64,000 bases of DNA from Actinomucor elegans (Eukaryota > Mucoromycota > Mucoromycetes > Mucorales > Mucoraceae): assembly GCA_026027325.1 (NCBI GenBank), contig JAMSLZ010000001.1, forward strand, positions 1,674,001-1,738,000. The letters are read 5' to 3'. The notes below the pieces were generated by a model. The model saw only the letters and a program-made list of their open reading frames with translations. It did not search any database and was not told the origin of the DNA. Shown piece by piece: positions 1-12,425 of this stretch (its first letter is position 1; every line of letters begins with the position of its first letter). A program made the translations under genes and the position numbers.

Positions 1-108
1 TCATTAATTTTGTAGTGTTTTACATATTCCGTATCATTTTTTAATATAGCTATATATACTCACGCATCAGTATCTTACATAAATGATTTTTCTGTATGAT
101 TATATTAC

Positions 109-265
109 CTCCATGAGCTAATAGTTTCATATACTCAGGTTGTATTTCAGTCAATTCCTGACATTTGAGCTTTAGATCACCAACTGTCAACTTTTGAAAC
201 TGCTGAGCACTCATTTCAATAGGAAATCGCTTGGAACCCCATTTCACTTCAAATGTTATTGTCAT
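109..265 (-). CDS. Ubiquitin-like domain protein, first exon only (partial)
   Basis: The exon starts at the ATG at 263-265 and encodes about 52 residues, opening MTITFEVKWGSKRFPIEM and ending at an apparent donor GTAATA (GT at 108-107). The VKWG opening, the hydrophobic spacing and the closing KLLAHGG are those of a ubiquitin-like beta-grasp fold. The combination resembles the N-terminal UBL of Ubp6/USP14, which docks the deubiquitinase on the proteasome, and also the UBL of BAG-family Hsp70 cochaperones. The sequence here does not decide between them. I cannot see a convincing acceptor and second exon before the left edge, so the rest of the gene probably lies outside the window. Fold assignment is fairly sure; the family is not. 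Confidence 0.6.
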
Positions 266-452
266 GCTTCAGATGTTCAAGTAAGTTTTCTGCCGAGATT
301 TAGAGTATGAAAAGAAGGAAAACGTGAAAGAGGAACGGACTTTCTATTAATTGTGTGCGAATAACATCCGCTCATACTTTTATAGGTGATTTATAATAGA
401 AGAAACTGGCATTTCCTACAATTACAACATGATAAAGTAGCACTGCACATCA

Positions 453-1100
453 CTATAGTCGTTGAATAGCATCTTGATAGCGCTTTGTAGATATTGAATG
501 CTCTACAGAGGACGATGATATTCTGGCCTGTTGATTTTTATTGGGTATCGGTAATTGAACTTGATTTCCTTCTCTACCATATTCTTTATGATATTCTCCA
601 CATTTGATGATAAAAATCAAACCTGCATGTTTCATGCACTTTCAATATCCATTATCAATACGTGGACATGCTATTGTCCTCAATACAATCATTTGTTCTA
701 AACTATCCTATGTCTTATGATTGGCCGTCTTCACTAAAATACAACTTCTCAAATTTCGAAGTCTTGGATCCCAACTTCCTAACAATCGCATTTTGTTGTA
801 AAACAAATTCTTCAAAACTATGAATTTTGTGAAAAGTAAAGACAACATTTTATGAATGCGGTCAACTAATAACGTATATGCAATATACAGAATAGTATGC
901 AATCAGGCCCGCGGGAATTCTGTATTTCTCGACCAATACCAGCTTTATCTCGCATGTGATCATTAGTACATGTTCAGAGCAAAGCAAAACCTCTAAGGGA
1001 ATCAATATTTGACTAGAGTTTAATGGATGCACTCCAATTTACACATGATTCGTAAACTATATGAGCTTCATACAAATTAGATTTAATAGTCTACCTGCGC
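453..1100 (-). pseudogene. Coding-looking fragments of an unassigned, probably decayed gene
   Basis: Minus-strand pieces with protein-like composition occur in order: near 1080 (NLYEAHIVYESCVNW), near 960-890 (NDHMRDKAGIGREIQNSRG), near 840-720 (FEEFVLQQNAIVRKLGSK, ending FSEDGQS then stop), and 635-453 (IIKCGEYHKEYGREGNQVQ, ending YQDAIQRL then stop). They are in different frames with stops between them. Some joins have GT/AG-like borders, for example an acceptor TTCATAG before FEEFV. This could be a real multi-exon gene with divergent exons or a decayed gene or transposase. I do not recognise the family. Confidence 0.25.
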
Positions 1101-2071
1101 AAGCTGTTTTGATGAATTTTTCCCTTTTTTTTCGGTAGATAGATTGGTGCGTATGAGAGGGATATACTAGAAAGAGTTACCTTTTTGAAGTAATTGATTC
1201 ATGTTCTGCTATATATCATGAGCAACTAAAATACCTCTTGTATATAATGAAGGTGTTTACAAAAATTGACTCTATTGAAGTTTGGGAAGCCTGAATAATT
1301 CAAGTCTTTAAAAGTACTAATAAATGATTATAAAAAGCCGACGGTACCTTGGATGGTAGCGGTATGGAATAGAACCTTTGATAGCTGAGATAAACTTATT
1401 TGTGATATTTAATGAAATAGCATATGTTCATTTAACGTATAATAATGAGCTTTATATACATTTACCTGTCACAAAGTTGTAGTAGAAAGTCTTAAAGAAA
1501 TTTGTAAGCAATGGGTGTTTTAGAGCGTTTTTGAGCTCTGAAATATTATAATGGCAACCCAATATAATTGTAAAATTGCTTCTTTTATTATGAACTGAGA
1601 TAAATCTATTTCATTCGAGAAAAAAAACACACAAGGAACCACGACTGATCTATTGAGTCAACTGCTCTAAAAGAGAACTGAATTTTGATGACTAATAAAC
1701 TCATCACAGAAACGTATAGATTAACAATATAATATCAAGCTACATACTTTTCAGAGAAAAATATAGAGCACATCATTAGACTACTACTACTAAATTTTCC
1801 CCTTCAAATATATGCCATAGCTGGCATATGTCAGAAGTTACTGTATCGTGATTATTCTATATTATATATTTGTTCAGATTGCATCAGGTACTTCTAATTA
1901 AACAAAAAAAAATCAAGAAAATATGTCTGTTTTTGAGCAAAATGTAAACTATATACGCTCTGTCGTACAATACATGTTCCAAAATTAAATTGGTTGGAAG
2001 AAGCTAGAAGAATGCAAAATCCCATAGAAGCCCAACTTAAACGTCGACTAAGCCTACTATTAACGTATCCC

Positions 2072-2419
2072 TCATATCCAAACTATTACTTTAGACTTTA
2101 ATCTCCAAAAGCTACTCTCCAGCAACGAGAAAGTTTTGAGCATGACCAACTCTGTTCCCCTCGCAATGTATCTTCGAAACAACCTGCACATAGACAGCCT
2201 TAGTTTAGATCTTCCACTTAACCGGTTTAACGTATTCTTGCAATTTAGTATGGTCAGTACGTCTCCTAACCACTGGTTTAATCTTGTCCATGGTAAAACT
2301 TTCTTGAAAGCAAACACATTTCTTAATTCTACGCCTTCAAGATGACTTCTGCATTTCTCTGTGATTTTGCAAGAAATCATTTGTTGTTGCATTTTTTTTT
2401 TCTTACCTGTCGTGCTCAT
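2072..2419 (-). pseudogene. Unassigned coding-looking fragment
   Basis: An open frame of 115 codons begins MSTTGKKKKMQQQM and contains a possible 48-nt intron (GTAAGAAA to TCACAG) right after the fourth codon. A second minus-strand frame over the same DNA also reads protein-like (KPVVRRRTDHTKLQEYVKPV, later VYVQVVSKIHCEGNRVGHA) but is broken by in-frame stops. Two competing frames plus stops suggest a frameshifted, decayed gene rather than a working one. It could belong with the fragments at 453-1100. No family is recognised. Confidence 0.2.
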
Positions 2420-2833
2420 TCCGAGGCATAATTCAATCCGTTCAACCCCCCTTTTTTCTAAAAAAAAATTTCTACCCTCTGCAGCCTAACCAACTTCACA
2501 AAGATGTGATAGCGTCCAATCTTTCTCATTACTGCCTCCTAAACGCTTAACTATACATCAACGTCTTTGATATCATTTCCTCTATATTTACGTTCATTTG
2601 GCGTGCATATTAGAAGAATCGTTTTGAGGCAACACCAATTGACAGCGTGGTTATATTTGACCAAGCTGTTTGTAATATCAAAAGATTGTCTGCTATCATT
2701 ATTTATAATACTCTATTTAGTTTATCAAGTCACTATGGTCTCGCACTTGATCTTTGTATCTCTTTTAAGGATTTATTTCTTAAATAAATTTTCAAACAAA
2801 TAAAAATGAATACAAACCATTCATTTCGATTCG

Positions 2834-5588
2834 TTAGTAAGCAGTAGGCTCGAACAAGTGACTAATAACTTTATCAATCTTGTCTTTGTCATAGCGGATA
2901 TACTTAGCAGGATTCTTGGTAAAGTCTGTATTTTGATATTTGTCCAAGAAACGACCATACATAGGCACAAGTACATTCTTAACGTCGCGAATCACTTGGT
3001 TTCTCAGCTCAGTATCTGGAATAGCGTATGTTTGTTGAGCTCTTGAGATATCTTCAAACTCGGTATTGAAGTTTTTGAAACGCTCCTTGATCAATTGGCG
3101 TTCCTGATTGCCCATCGAACTCTTAATAGCGCCACCTCTGACATAAGTGACGTCCATGAGGTTCTCGACGCAGGGCTTCCAGGATTCTTGATATGCATCC
3201 AACTGCTTTTTCACTAGCTTACCAAATTTAAGCTCTGAGCCATCATCAAAGATGGCATTCAAGGGTGGAGAACGGATTTGACGCAAGATGTGGTTGTAGT
3301 TGTTAAGCAAGAAGAGTGTAGCCAAAGTAGGCTTTTTGTAGCCTCGTGACTTGAGTTGAAGTGCTACTGTCATTTGATCCAAAGCATCGACAAAAAACTT
3401 TTGTAAAAGGGCTGCACCCAATGCTGATTCGCCTTGTTGAACACGGCCACTATCCTGCATGACTTGTGGAGAAGGCATACTGTTCCAACCACCATCCCCT
3501 ACAAGGATCAAAAGTGGCTCTACTGTATCTCGCCAAATATACAATCGTTTGAAGTAATTGAGTGTCTACATATATTATATCAATATCTTGTAGGATTACG
3601 CATTGAAAAAAAAAGGGGGTCACTTACATTGCTAGTCATTTCATGGACAGTACCATCACTACTGAGATTAATCTGTGGATTCACTTCTTTTCTAGCACCC
3701 CGAATATCTTCCATAAACTCGTAAAAGTTTCGAAGCACAGTTAACTTGAATGCATTGATCATATCCAAGATTTCATGCAATGATACTATGTGTGATAGTT
3801 CTTCTACATAGGATATACATTCACGGTCAAACTTTTCTATAATGTCAAATACAAAAGTTGTTTCAGTGTAATTTAATCGTTTAGCAATCGCGTTCAGTTG
3901 TCTTCCTGCTGCAATATATTCTGTTGTAGCAGATACAATAGACCCCTTTAAAGCTGTAGCTCTGCGCTGTTCATTTCCCATGATTTGTTCAGCAAACTTG
4001 TATTCTGACTCTAACATTTTGGTATAGCATTCGGTATATTTCAGGAACTCGCTGGATCCTCTTTCGTATGAACTGCCCTGATGCTTTTCTGACTGTTGAA
4101 CGGACTGAGATAAGGGATGTAATGATCGCTGTAAAAATGAAGATCGAATTTCGATATAAGGTTTTGTAAAGTCTACAGCGTAGCCGATCTCTTTTTCTGA
4201 TGATGCGATGTAAGTGGACAATTGGGAAAGTTGTTTCATGGAAGCAGTGGTCATCAACTCACTATCTTTTATGTACAACAGATAAGTTTTGGTTGTGTTA
4301 TGTGACAAAAAAAAAAGAGAGCTTACTTGAGTTTAGCATGGTATTCACATCTACAGGATTACTGACTGCCGAAAGCCACTTTCTGAACAATGTCTCCAAG
4401 TGAAGCATGCCTGCCTTAAGTAGTTGTTTCTATAGCATAGCATAAGTACAGAAGACGTGTAGTTGTATGAATATTTACCATTTGATAGATTGTTTTATCA
4501 CAAGATCTAAGCTGACTCTTTTCAATAGCATCCACACCATCTCTTAGCCTTCCCATAGCCTTTAAATAAGGAAGGACGTTGTTTTCATCAGGACTATTTC
4601 AAACAATCATATTTAATGCAAGTGCGTCATTTTAAGAAAATATGCGTACCCTTTCAAGATATAAGCTTCTTCTTTACTAGGCATATTCAAGCAGTCTACA
4701 ATGTTTTCTGTCTCTTTCAAAGTCGAATCAATATCTACCAAAAGAGCTTAGTAACCTACAGGCAAAAACTTTATAAAAAAAATCAAGCATACTATTTGCA
4801 AGTTTGGTCAAGTTTTGAGTTGATTTATGAATGGGCAAGATAGATGCCTCTAATTTCATAAGTCTACCATCAAATGAATCGAGAATATTGACCTATACGG
4901 CACATGTTTTTAGAATCCGGCCGAGATTACGTTTATTTCTGTTGAAAACTAACCAATTTGTCAGAAAGACCATTCATTCTACCGAGTTGCTTTTGAAGCG
5001 CATCTAAATCGGCAGCATCTTCATCTAATTTTCCACCAGAAGCTATTTGACTTTCTCAATGTCTTGTTAATATAATTCTAAAATTGTTCTGTTTTTGTTT
5101 TCAGAGGAACGAGGCAAATATACCTTGGCATATTATCGTTTCTTTTTAGATAAAAAGAGAAAGGGAATATTACATTAGGAGAGAGTGTGCCACAAGCAGA
5201 TTATTTCAAAGCCAATCCCACTCAAAAAAAAATAAGCCAGCCAAGATTTTGGAGCAGTGGAATTTTATACCAAAAAGCTGAAACTGTATTATATACAACC
5301 ATTACAAGTTAAAAACTTTTGATGCCAATATAAATGATGGATTTTAAAATAATATTTTAAATGATGTGCATTTTATAAGAGAGCAATGAGAACTTGCTAC
5401 AGAGATTTGAGTTCTTGATATTTCGGAGCTGCCTAATGCTTAATTTCTTGGGCACTTACATTTTCATCTCCCGGAAATCAAGCATTAATATTTTAGTTTA
5501 ATATAAACTTACTAGACTTAATTTTGGATTGCAATGAATTTTGTCCAGCCCTAGTAGCAGGCGCGCTGAGACGAATCTCTAAAGGCAT
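2834..5588 (-). CDS. EXO70: Exocyst complex component Exo70
   Basis: Exo70 is the exocyst subunit that binds PI(4,5)P2 and Rho GTPases and tethers secretory vesicles at sites of growth, here presumably hyphal tips. Eight exons join in frame: 5588-5513, 5042-4954, 4892-4793, 4734-4650, 4593-4479, 4429-4327, 4265-3628 and 3565-2834, giving 645 residues, a normal length for the family. The N-terminal half carries the coiled-coil CorEx region and the PDENNVLPYLKAMGRL segment; the last exon has the strongly conserved end (RFKNFNTEFEDI, AIPDTELRNQVI, PAKYIRYDKDKIDKVISHLF). Intron 1 is about 470 nt, while the others are about 60 nt. The start ATG at 5586-5588 opens MPLEIRLSAPATRAGQ. It lies head-to-tail with UTP10, whose stop is only 95 bp upstream. 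Family assignment is secure; exon borders are hand-read. Confidence 0.93.
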
Positions 5589-5683
5589 ATTAACAATCAA
5601 TTTCAAAGAGGGATCGACAAGGAAGCTATATTTATTGCGAATACAGAGTATATTTATTATATTATTTACATATATTATTTAAT

Positions 5684-8600
5684 CTAGTTAAAGAATTTAT
5701 CTAAGCTCTCACCCAAGTGAGTTTCAATTTGTGCATTGACTTGTTGTACGTATTTCTCAACACGGACATCATCATCTTCCATAAGTTCAGCAAGGAAAGA
5801 GATACTTTCGGCCAAGAAGAGCAACCATTCTTCACCAAGACGAATATAGAACTCTTCGATACACTTCAAGGCAGCCAATCTAATCTCAGGATCATCTTCT
5901 CTTGTCTTCAATAAGACCTTTTGATTAAGAGGCTTCCAAAGAGTATCATTTGAAACAGTGACAGCCATTTGGCCAACACAAGATACAACATAGGTGTTCA
6001 TGCGAGTGAGATAATCAGAACTGGTTCCTTTACTGGTGACCAACATTTGATCAACAACGGGATCAACAATCTTTTCAAACTTGGTGGCGTTCCAGAGGTT
6101 ATCGTTATCGTACAAGAAGGACTTGCGAAGTGATGACATGATATAATTCCAAAGGGCATCCACAGGCTGTTCTTCTTCCTTGTATTTTTCCAATCGCATG
6201 ATGACATCGTCGATCAAGTAACCGAAATAAGGTGTAAAGATAGACTTGAGCTTCTCCAAAAGGGCATCCACAAGCTTGTAAAAGACCAAGACACGCTTTA
6301 AACTATCTTCAGAAGCGGCAACACTGTCGGTAGCCAATTCAACAGTAGCCCAATCAACCACCTTGAGGAACAAAGGCTTGAACAAGGTTTCATTCAGCTT
6401 CATGACCAAGTCAAGGAAGGCAGAAATAATGGCATCCTCAATCTCGTTAATCTCACTATCATCAAATTCCTTGGCGTGAGCACGACGCACATCAAAGGCA
6501 ATCAAAAAGAATTTGAATAGTTGTTTGTAGTGAGACGTCATGACATCACGAGACATAGTACGGACAGCTTGAGAGACAACACTGCAAAGAGCCAAAATGG
6601 ACTTCTTGCCGTTCTTGATAGCATTTTCGTAAAAAGCAAACACAGGTGTCAAGAGAACACGAGGAGATACGTTAGAAGCCAATTGAGATAATACAGTAAC
6701 AGTCTTGGATTCGATCAAAGCCTTTTGGGTATGAGCGGCATCATATGCATAGATGGAAGGATGTAAAAGACCAGCCAACATCTTGGTAATATAAGGACTG
6801 ACAAAGTGAGGCAACACATTGACAATGGTCTCAAGAGCACTTACGACACCCAATTGCAAGAGTGTGTTAGGGTTTTCGGCCTTGACAGAGTTATCCAAAA
6901 TGTCAGTGACAAGAGGCATGAACTTGGGAAGATGAGGTACAGCGCGAGGGCCAATTTCTTGACAAATGACAGTAAGACATACGAGACTAGAAATTTGCAA
7001 TTGAGCATTGCCTGTTTGAAGACTGTCGGTACCAATAATAATAGGAATGGCTTCAGCAAATTGGCCAGGGTAAAGATTACCGAGAACCTTGGCAAGAGAA
7101 GCAATGCAAAGAAGAGCAGACTGTTTGTTGACAGCACTGTCTTCCTCACCTGCCAAACTAGTAGATTCCTTTTGAATGACAGATGTCAAATTATTGATCA
7201 TATTCACCAAAATTTCTTCAGATCCTTCAGGAGCATGGCCATCAAACGACAAGATCTTTTCATTGAAGATATTCATAGCCTTGCGACGAATGGCGCTATC
7301 GCTATGTTGGATCAATTCAGAAATAACGTTAACGAAAGTGTCCAAAGGTAAGAGAGCGTTGACCTTGTCCAAAACATCATAAACGACCTTCAAGATAGCT
7401 CTCCAGAATTTGGCAATACTAGGCACAGCATCCTTAGAAACAGAGTAAGCGTCACGGAATTCAGTAAAGTAAGAGACAATCTTCAAGATGACTTCAACAG
7501 ATTGGAGGTAGAAAGGTTGCATTGTCAAGATAAACTCCTCAGAAGCATTACCTTGAGCCATCACCTTGTTCAAGAAACCCTTGGATGTCAATAATTGGCC
7601 GACAAAGTTGAGAGTAGCAAGCTTGTATTGACGAAGTTGCTTGGCATTGTGCTCAGTAACATTGAACAAGTGAACTTCCTTTGCATCGCCCATAGCGACA
7701 TCTTCGGGCTTTTCATTAGGCAAAACAAGCAATCCATTGAGCAAAGCCAGGATAGCCTTCATTTGTGTTTCAGGACCAAACTGCTGGCTGATAACCAAAC
7801 TGAATTCAGTAAGAGATTCTGCCTCAGAACGAGCACCCTTTGCCAATCTCTCCGTAAACTTCTCCAACAATAAAGAAATAATAGCATACAAGAATTCATC
7901 TTCACCCAATGTATGAATAAGGACAGTAAAGAGACGCAAACGTCTGTGCTTGGGGATATGGAACAAAGCATCAACGAATACCTTGATGATAGGTCTGACT
8001 TCGAGTACAAGAGCCGCCTCGTCGTCATTATTGGACTTTCTGCTAGACACAACAAGGGGAGGTAAGATCTTTTCCAAAGTTTGTTGAATGACTTGGAAAC
8101 TGTAATTATCATCTTGACGAAGTACATTGGCACCCATGAAAGTAAATACAGGCATGATATTGTGCAAGACACATTCAGGGAACATGGAAGCAATAGTAGC
8201 CATTAACAAAAGAGCTTGGTTATGCGTCTGAGGGTTACCAGTAATACGGATACATTGAACCACGATATCAACACGAAGAGCAGATTCCTCAACAACAGCA
8301 CCCTTTTCTTCGGCGTGATGAATAATACGAGTCAAAGCGGACATGAGCAACTGGTTGATGTATTCGAGTGAAACAGGTGCATCTCTCAAATCAGCATTCA
8401 CCATGGCAGTCAAGACCTCAAACAGGGGCTTGACGAGTGTCTCGTCTTTACTGATCGTCTTGGATTCAATCAATTCCAGAACAGTGACAAGCTCGTAGAG
8501 ATCCACAGCAGGAGTATGTTGCACATCAACAATGGCACGACCACGCTTAGCAGCTGGAGTGTTGCTGGTAGAGACAGGAGCACCCATTAAGTTTCTAGCA

Positions 8601-11600
8601 GCAGAGACAAGCACGTCCTCAAACATCTTGGCATCTACATCAATCTTGGCCAAAACCATCTTGGAAGCACGAACTTCATTTTGAACACCATTGGTGGCAA
8701 TATCAATTAAAGAAGAGAAGATAGCCTGCTGAGCACTAGTAATAGCTTGGCTAAAGAAGGCAGGAGTGATTTGTTCAAGGGCGAAATGACGTGTGGACAC
8801 TTGCCAGCCATCTTCGTCGGCACCTTGGAGTGTATCTTTGTTAGCAAGCAATCGCAAAAACAAAGGCAAGGTCTTGTCTCCTTTACTACCAAGGTTAGGA
8901 GCGTTGCAAGGCAAGTAAGTACGGATGAGATAAGAGACTAAATCAGTGGATTTCTTGGTACGTGTTTCGTTCAAAGTTTCTTGTAACAAAGGAGCCAATA
9001 ATTGAAGCTTCAAGGGACTATCAATAGGATCCAACATGGAAAGCATGCTGACCTTGAGTTCAACAGTAGGCGCATCCTTGGTATGGTTAATTAAGAAAGT
9101 GAGAGTATGGGTCTTTCGAGTCTTGTGTTGCTTTTCCTTTGATTCATCGCATAATGCCAAGTATTCCTTAAATAAGCGAGTGATATAGCTGCGGTCTTTA
9201 CTGATCTCGTCATTTCTGTACCATAAAAAGTCAACAAGATGAGCAGCTTCGTTAGTTTTGAGAGGAGTAACAGATGCAGCTTGATCGAAAAAGGTACTGG
9301 CTGGAAGAATAGTAATGTCAGTAGCAGCCTTAACCTTAGGAACGGTTTCATGAGACATAGTGGTATCGTAGACCTTGTGGCCACTAGGCAAGCCTAATGA
9401 TTGATAGATTGCACGGATGTTTTCTAAACAACGAAGAGCTTGAACACGGATAGATTGATGAGCATCACCAAGCATGGGGAAAAGAGCAGGTACCAAGTGT
9501 TGGAAATCAGCCTTAGCATTCTTGGTGGAGACGTAATGGCTAAAATAGGCTGAGGTGATTTGCAAGGCGCGAGCGCGAACAATATAGGTGTTATCACTGT
9601 TGGTCCAAATGCTAGTCAAGAAACGAAGAACATCATCGCTCAATTGACTTTTAATAAGTTGGGTAACAGCGCCTTCGAAAGCGACAACAGAGGTGCCACT
9701 GACAAATGTTTTAAAGAGCTCGTTGATCAATTGAGCGTACTCGTTACCGTTAGCATTGACTCTGTACCAATTGATTTCAGTCTCAGTGCGGCGAATGGAG
9801 GTAGTTAAAGTGAGCAAAACAAATTGAATAAGCTGAACATATGCACTAGGAGCGACGTCGTCGATACTGCGCAATTGCTTCACTACATCCTTTGAAGGCA
9901 AGCCAGTATTGTCAAGGAATCCACCAGACAACTGGGTAGAGTATAAAAGATCAGTGTGTTTGCTGGCAGCAGAGATAGCAGCATTTAGAGCACTTAAACC
10001 TAGGGCATATTGTTCCTTTTCCTTGGTAATAACAGAAATGGCCAAAGAGATAACCAAAAGACCGAGGATACTTTCACCCTTGGACTTACTCTTGACCATA
10101 TCAATCCAGAACTCAGCATAATCTTGCTTCTTGTTTTGCTTGATCAAATCAGCTTGAAGTTTGATAAACTTGGTAGGTACTGCAAACTTATCCTCAGCCG
10201 AACCAACAGACTTGAGATTATCAATCATGCTTGACAATACAGGGCTTTCCTTCAAATGGGCAGGGCCCATACGCTTCAACAAACTGGTCAAGTTATTGCT
10301 GGATGCAGAGAAGATGAAGACAGACAAAATGCGTGCAACTTGGCGGTCTTGATCAGGATGCTTCTTGATAAAATCGGACAAAAGAAACTTGATCACAGCG
10401 ACAGCATGTTTAGAGTTAAAAGCATTACGTTCCTCCAAAAGGCGAACAAAAGAAGCCAAGATGGTTTCAGCAGAAACGTGATTCAAAAGATGGCCAGGAA
10501 CTTCTTCAATAACATAAGTGAATAATGGGCCAAAGCTATCCAGACAGGCAGCAAGCGATGATTCAAAGATTTCGGGTGTTTGAGTTAAAGGATTAAACTT
10601 GTCATCGATAATGGAAACCAACTTTTTGATAGCTAAAAGTCGGTTTGTTGTGGCAGGACTGTTCAAACAGAGGAAGAGAGTCGTGTTGGCTTCCTCAATG
10701 ATCTCGTGTCGAGTACCCTTGAAAGCAGTGGAAGTAAATTCATAGAGTTCTTTGTTAAGAGCCGCGTTGTTCTTGGCGGCGGCCAATTTGGATTCTAATA
10801 CAACATCTAATTCTTCAACATAGCGTTGCGAGATCATAGCCAAGAGAGATTGGTATTGAGAAACAAACTCTTTCTTCTTGTCCGAGTCATTTTGAGAGGC
10901 GAGAGAAAGATAGGCATCCATAATGTTCTTACATAACAATGAGATATTCTCGCTGGAAAGATAGCTCTTCAATACCAAAGTCTCTAAAAGACTAATATTA
11001 CGGACTTCACCACTGATACTCTTCATGAAACAGGCAAAGAAACGCTCTGTAGCATACTTGTCAGCAATTTCCAGTATAGTTTGTTCAAATTGAGGGCTAT
11101 TGATCAAGGATTTGGTGGCAGATTTGGAGACCGATTGGAAAGCCGCTTGAGTTTGACAAAGATGCACAACAGTCAATAAACAATATCCATAACAGCTCTT
11201 CTTGTAGTTTCTCAACATAGTATCCGCTAAAGCTTCAACACCTTCTTTGCTAAAAACGGCCTTTGAAGATAATTGCGAAACGATCATGTAGCTTGCTAAT
11301 TGTAACTCGGGTAGCTTCTTTGATTTTAATCCATCAATCAAGTGAGGAGTGAGAGCAATTGTCATATCATCGGTAACAGAAGGTACGTATTTGATAAAGT
11401 CGGTCATCAAAGCAGCATAGAAAGAATAAAGGGTTTGAAAAGGTACAAGCGATTCAGTAACCATCTTGCAGATAAAGTCAAAGATATATCTGTTCTTTGT
11501 CATCTTTTTAACCAACAAAAGACGGTCAAGGGGGACCAATGTCTTCTTGACTGGTGCCAAAAACTCCCAAGGTGATTTTTCACTATACGCAATCATTAAT

Positions 11601-12181
11601 AAATACGTTATAATCAATTTCAAGTTGACTTACTCGATAGTCAAAATAGAAACCATTTTAACAAATGATTTGGTTTCGTGATAGGGCAAGATACATTTAA
11701 GAACCGATTCAACATTGAAATCTTGGATACGGAAGCGACGGATAAGATATTCCAACACTTTGCCAGAGGGTTTCAAAAGAAAATAAGGTGAAAGTTGAGA
11801 TAAGAATGCGTTGATACTAGCATCCAACTTTTCATTCTCTTCCTTTGTCTATTCAATTTATGCAAAAAAATATATATATATATATATCAGTCAATGATTA
11901 CCGTGTTTGCTGATATTTTGTTAGAAAGTTACCTGGAGAATTCTGTCAACTGATTTCATTCTTTCAGAAAAGAGTGTTTTTTCGAATGCAGAGAACTTTT
12001 CGTCGAGAATAACAAGTTCCATAATACCATTGTAGGCAATCGAATAGATAGTCTCGAGATCTTGATCAGCTGCTTCACGGGCACTGAAAAGAAAAGAAGC
12101 TCTTGACTTTCTCGAAGCCTCGCTTACATTACGCAAATCGAGGGTACCGATCTTCTTCAATTGCTGTTTCAAAGAAGACAT
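5684..12181 (-). CDS. UTP10: U3 snoRNP-associated HEAT-repeat protein Utp10/HEATR1
   Basis: Utp10 is a giant HEAT-repeat protein of the t-UTP/UtpA subcomplex of the small-subunit processome. It acts in the nucleolus in rDNA transcription and early 18S rRNA processing. Three exons (12181-11933, 11848-11634, 11582-5684) give 2120 residues, close to human HEATR1 (2144). The start MSSLKQQLKKIGTLDLRN and the motif SRASFLFSAREAADQD are typical of the family N-terminus. The C-terminus has the BP28CT-type region (DNLWNATKFEKIVDPVVDQM, then RLAALKCIEEFYIRLGEEWL) and an acidic end. The body is alpha-helical repeat throughout, with no stop or frameshift in the 5.9-kb last exon. Its start faces RPS13 across 244 bp. 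Confidence 0.95.
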
Positions 12182-12425
12182 GTGTTCTGATATACAATAA
12201 AGAGATACAAACCAAAAAAATCTCGAGAAACTGCTGAATCCCAAATGCCAACTGGAGAGAAATGCCACGAAGAAACACAGTCACGCAAGCCACCGATCAA
12301 CTCATTCTCCGCACGCGTCTAAAAATTTTTTTTTCTTTGCCACCATAAAATTCAACTTGGGCTGCAATAATAGTTTATTCTTTCTCTTTCTCCCAATCTT
12401 CACAGATCTTTAATAACTAGTCAAA
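12182..12425. promoter_or_regulatory. Divergent promoter between UTP10 and RPS13
   Basis: The 244 bp between the two start codons must hold the 5' leaders and promoters of both genes. Visible elements are a T-rich tract near 12325-12340, pyrimidine-rich CTTTCTCTTTCTCCC near 12380 just upstream of RPS13 (TOP-like), and GCACGCGTC near 12313. No factor site is assigned with confidence. Confidence 0.5.

Larger units (their letters stand above)
266..2833. other. Gene-poor interval with coding-looking fragments
   Basis: No complete gene is supported between the UBL exon and EXO70. Several minus-strand pieces look protein-like (described separately at 453-1100 and 2072-2419); the rest is AT-rich with homopolymer runs. 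Confidence 0.5.

Noticed and set aside
6806..7351. Plus-strand frame of 181 codons inside UTP10
   Set aside because: It is an antisense shadow of the UTP10 exon; the minus frame is continuous with family motifs. Same for the other frames within 5684-11600.
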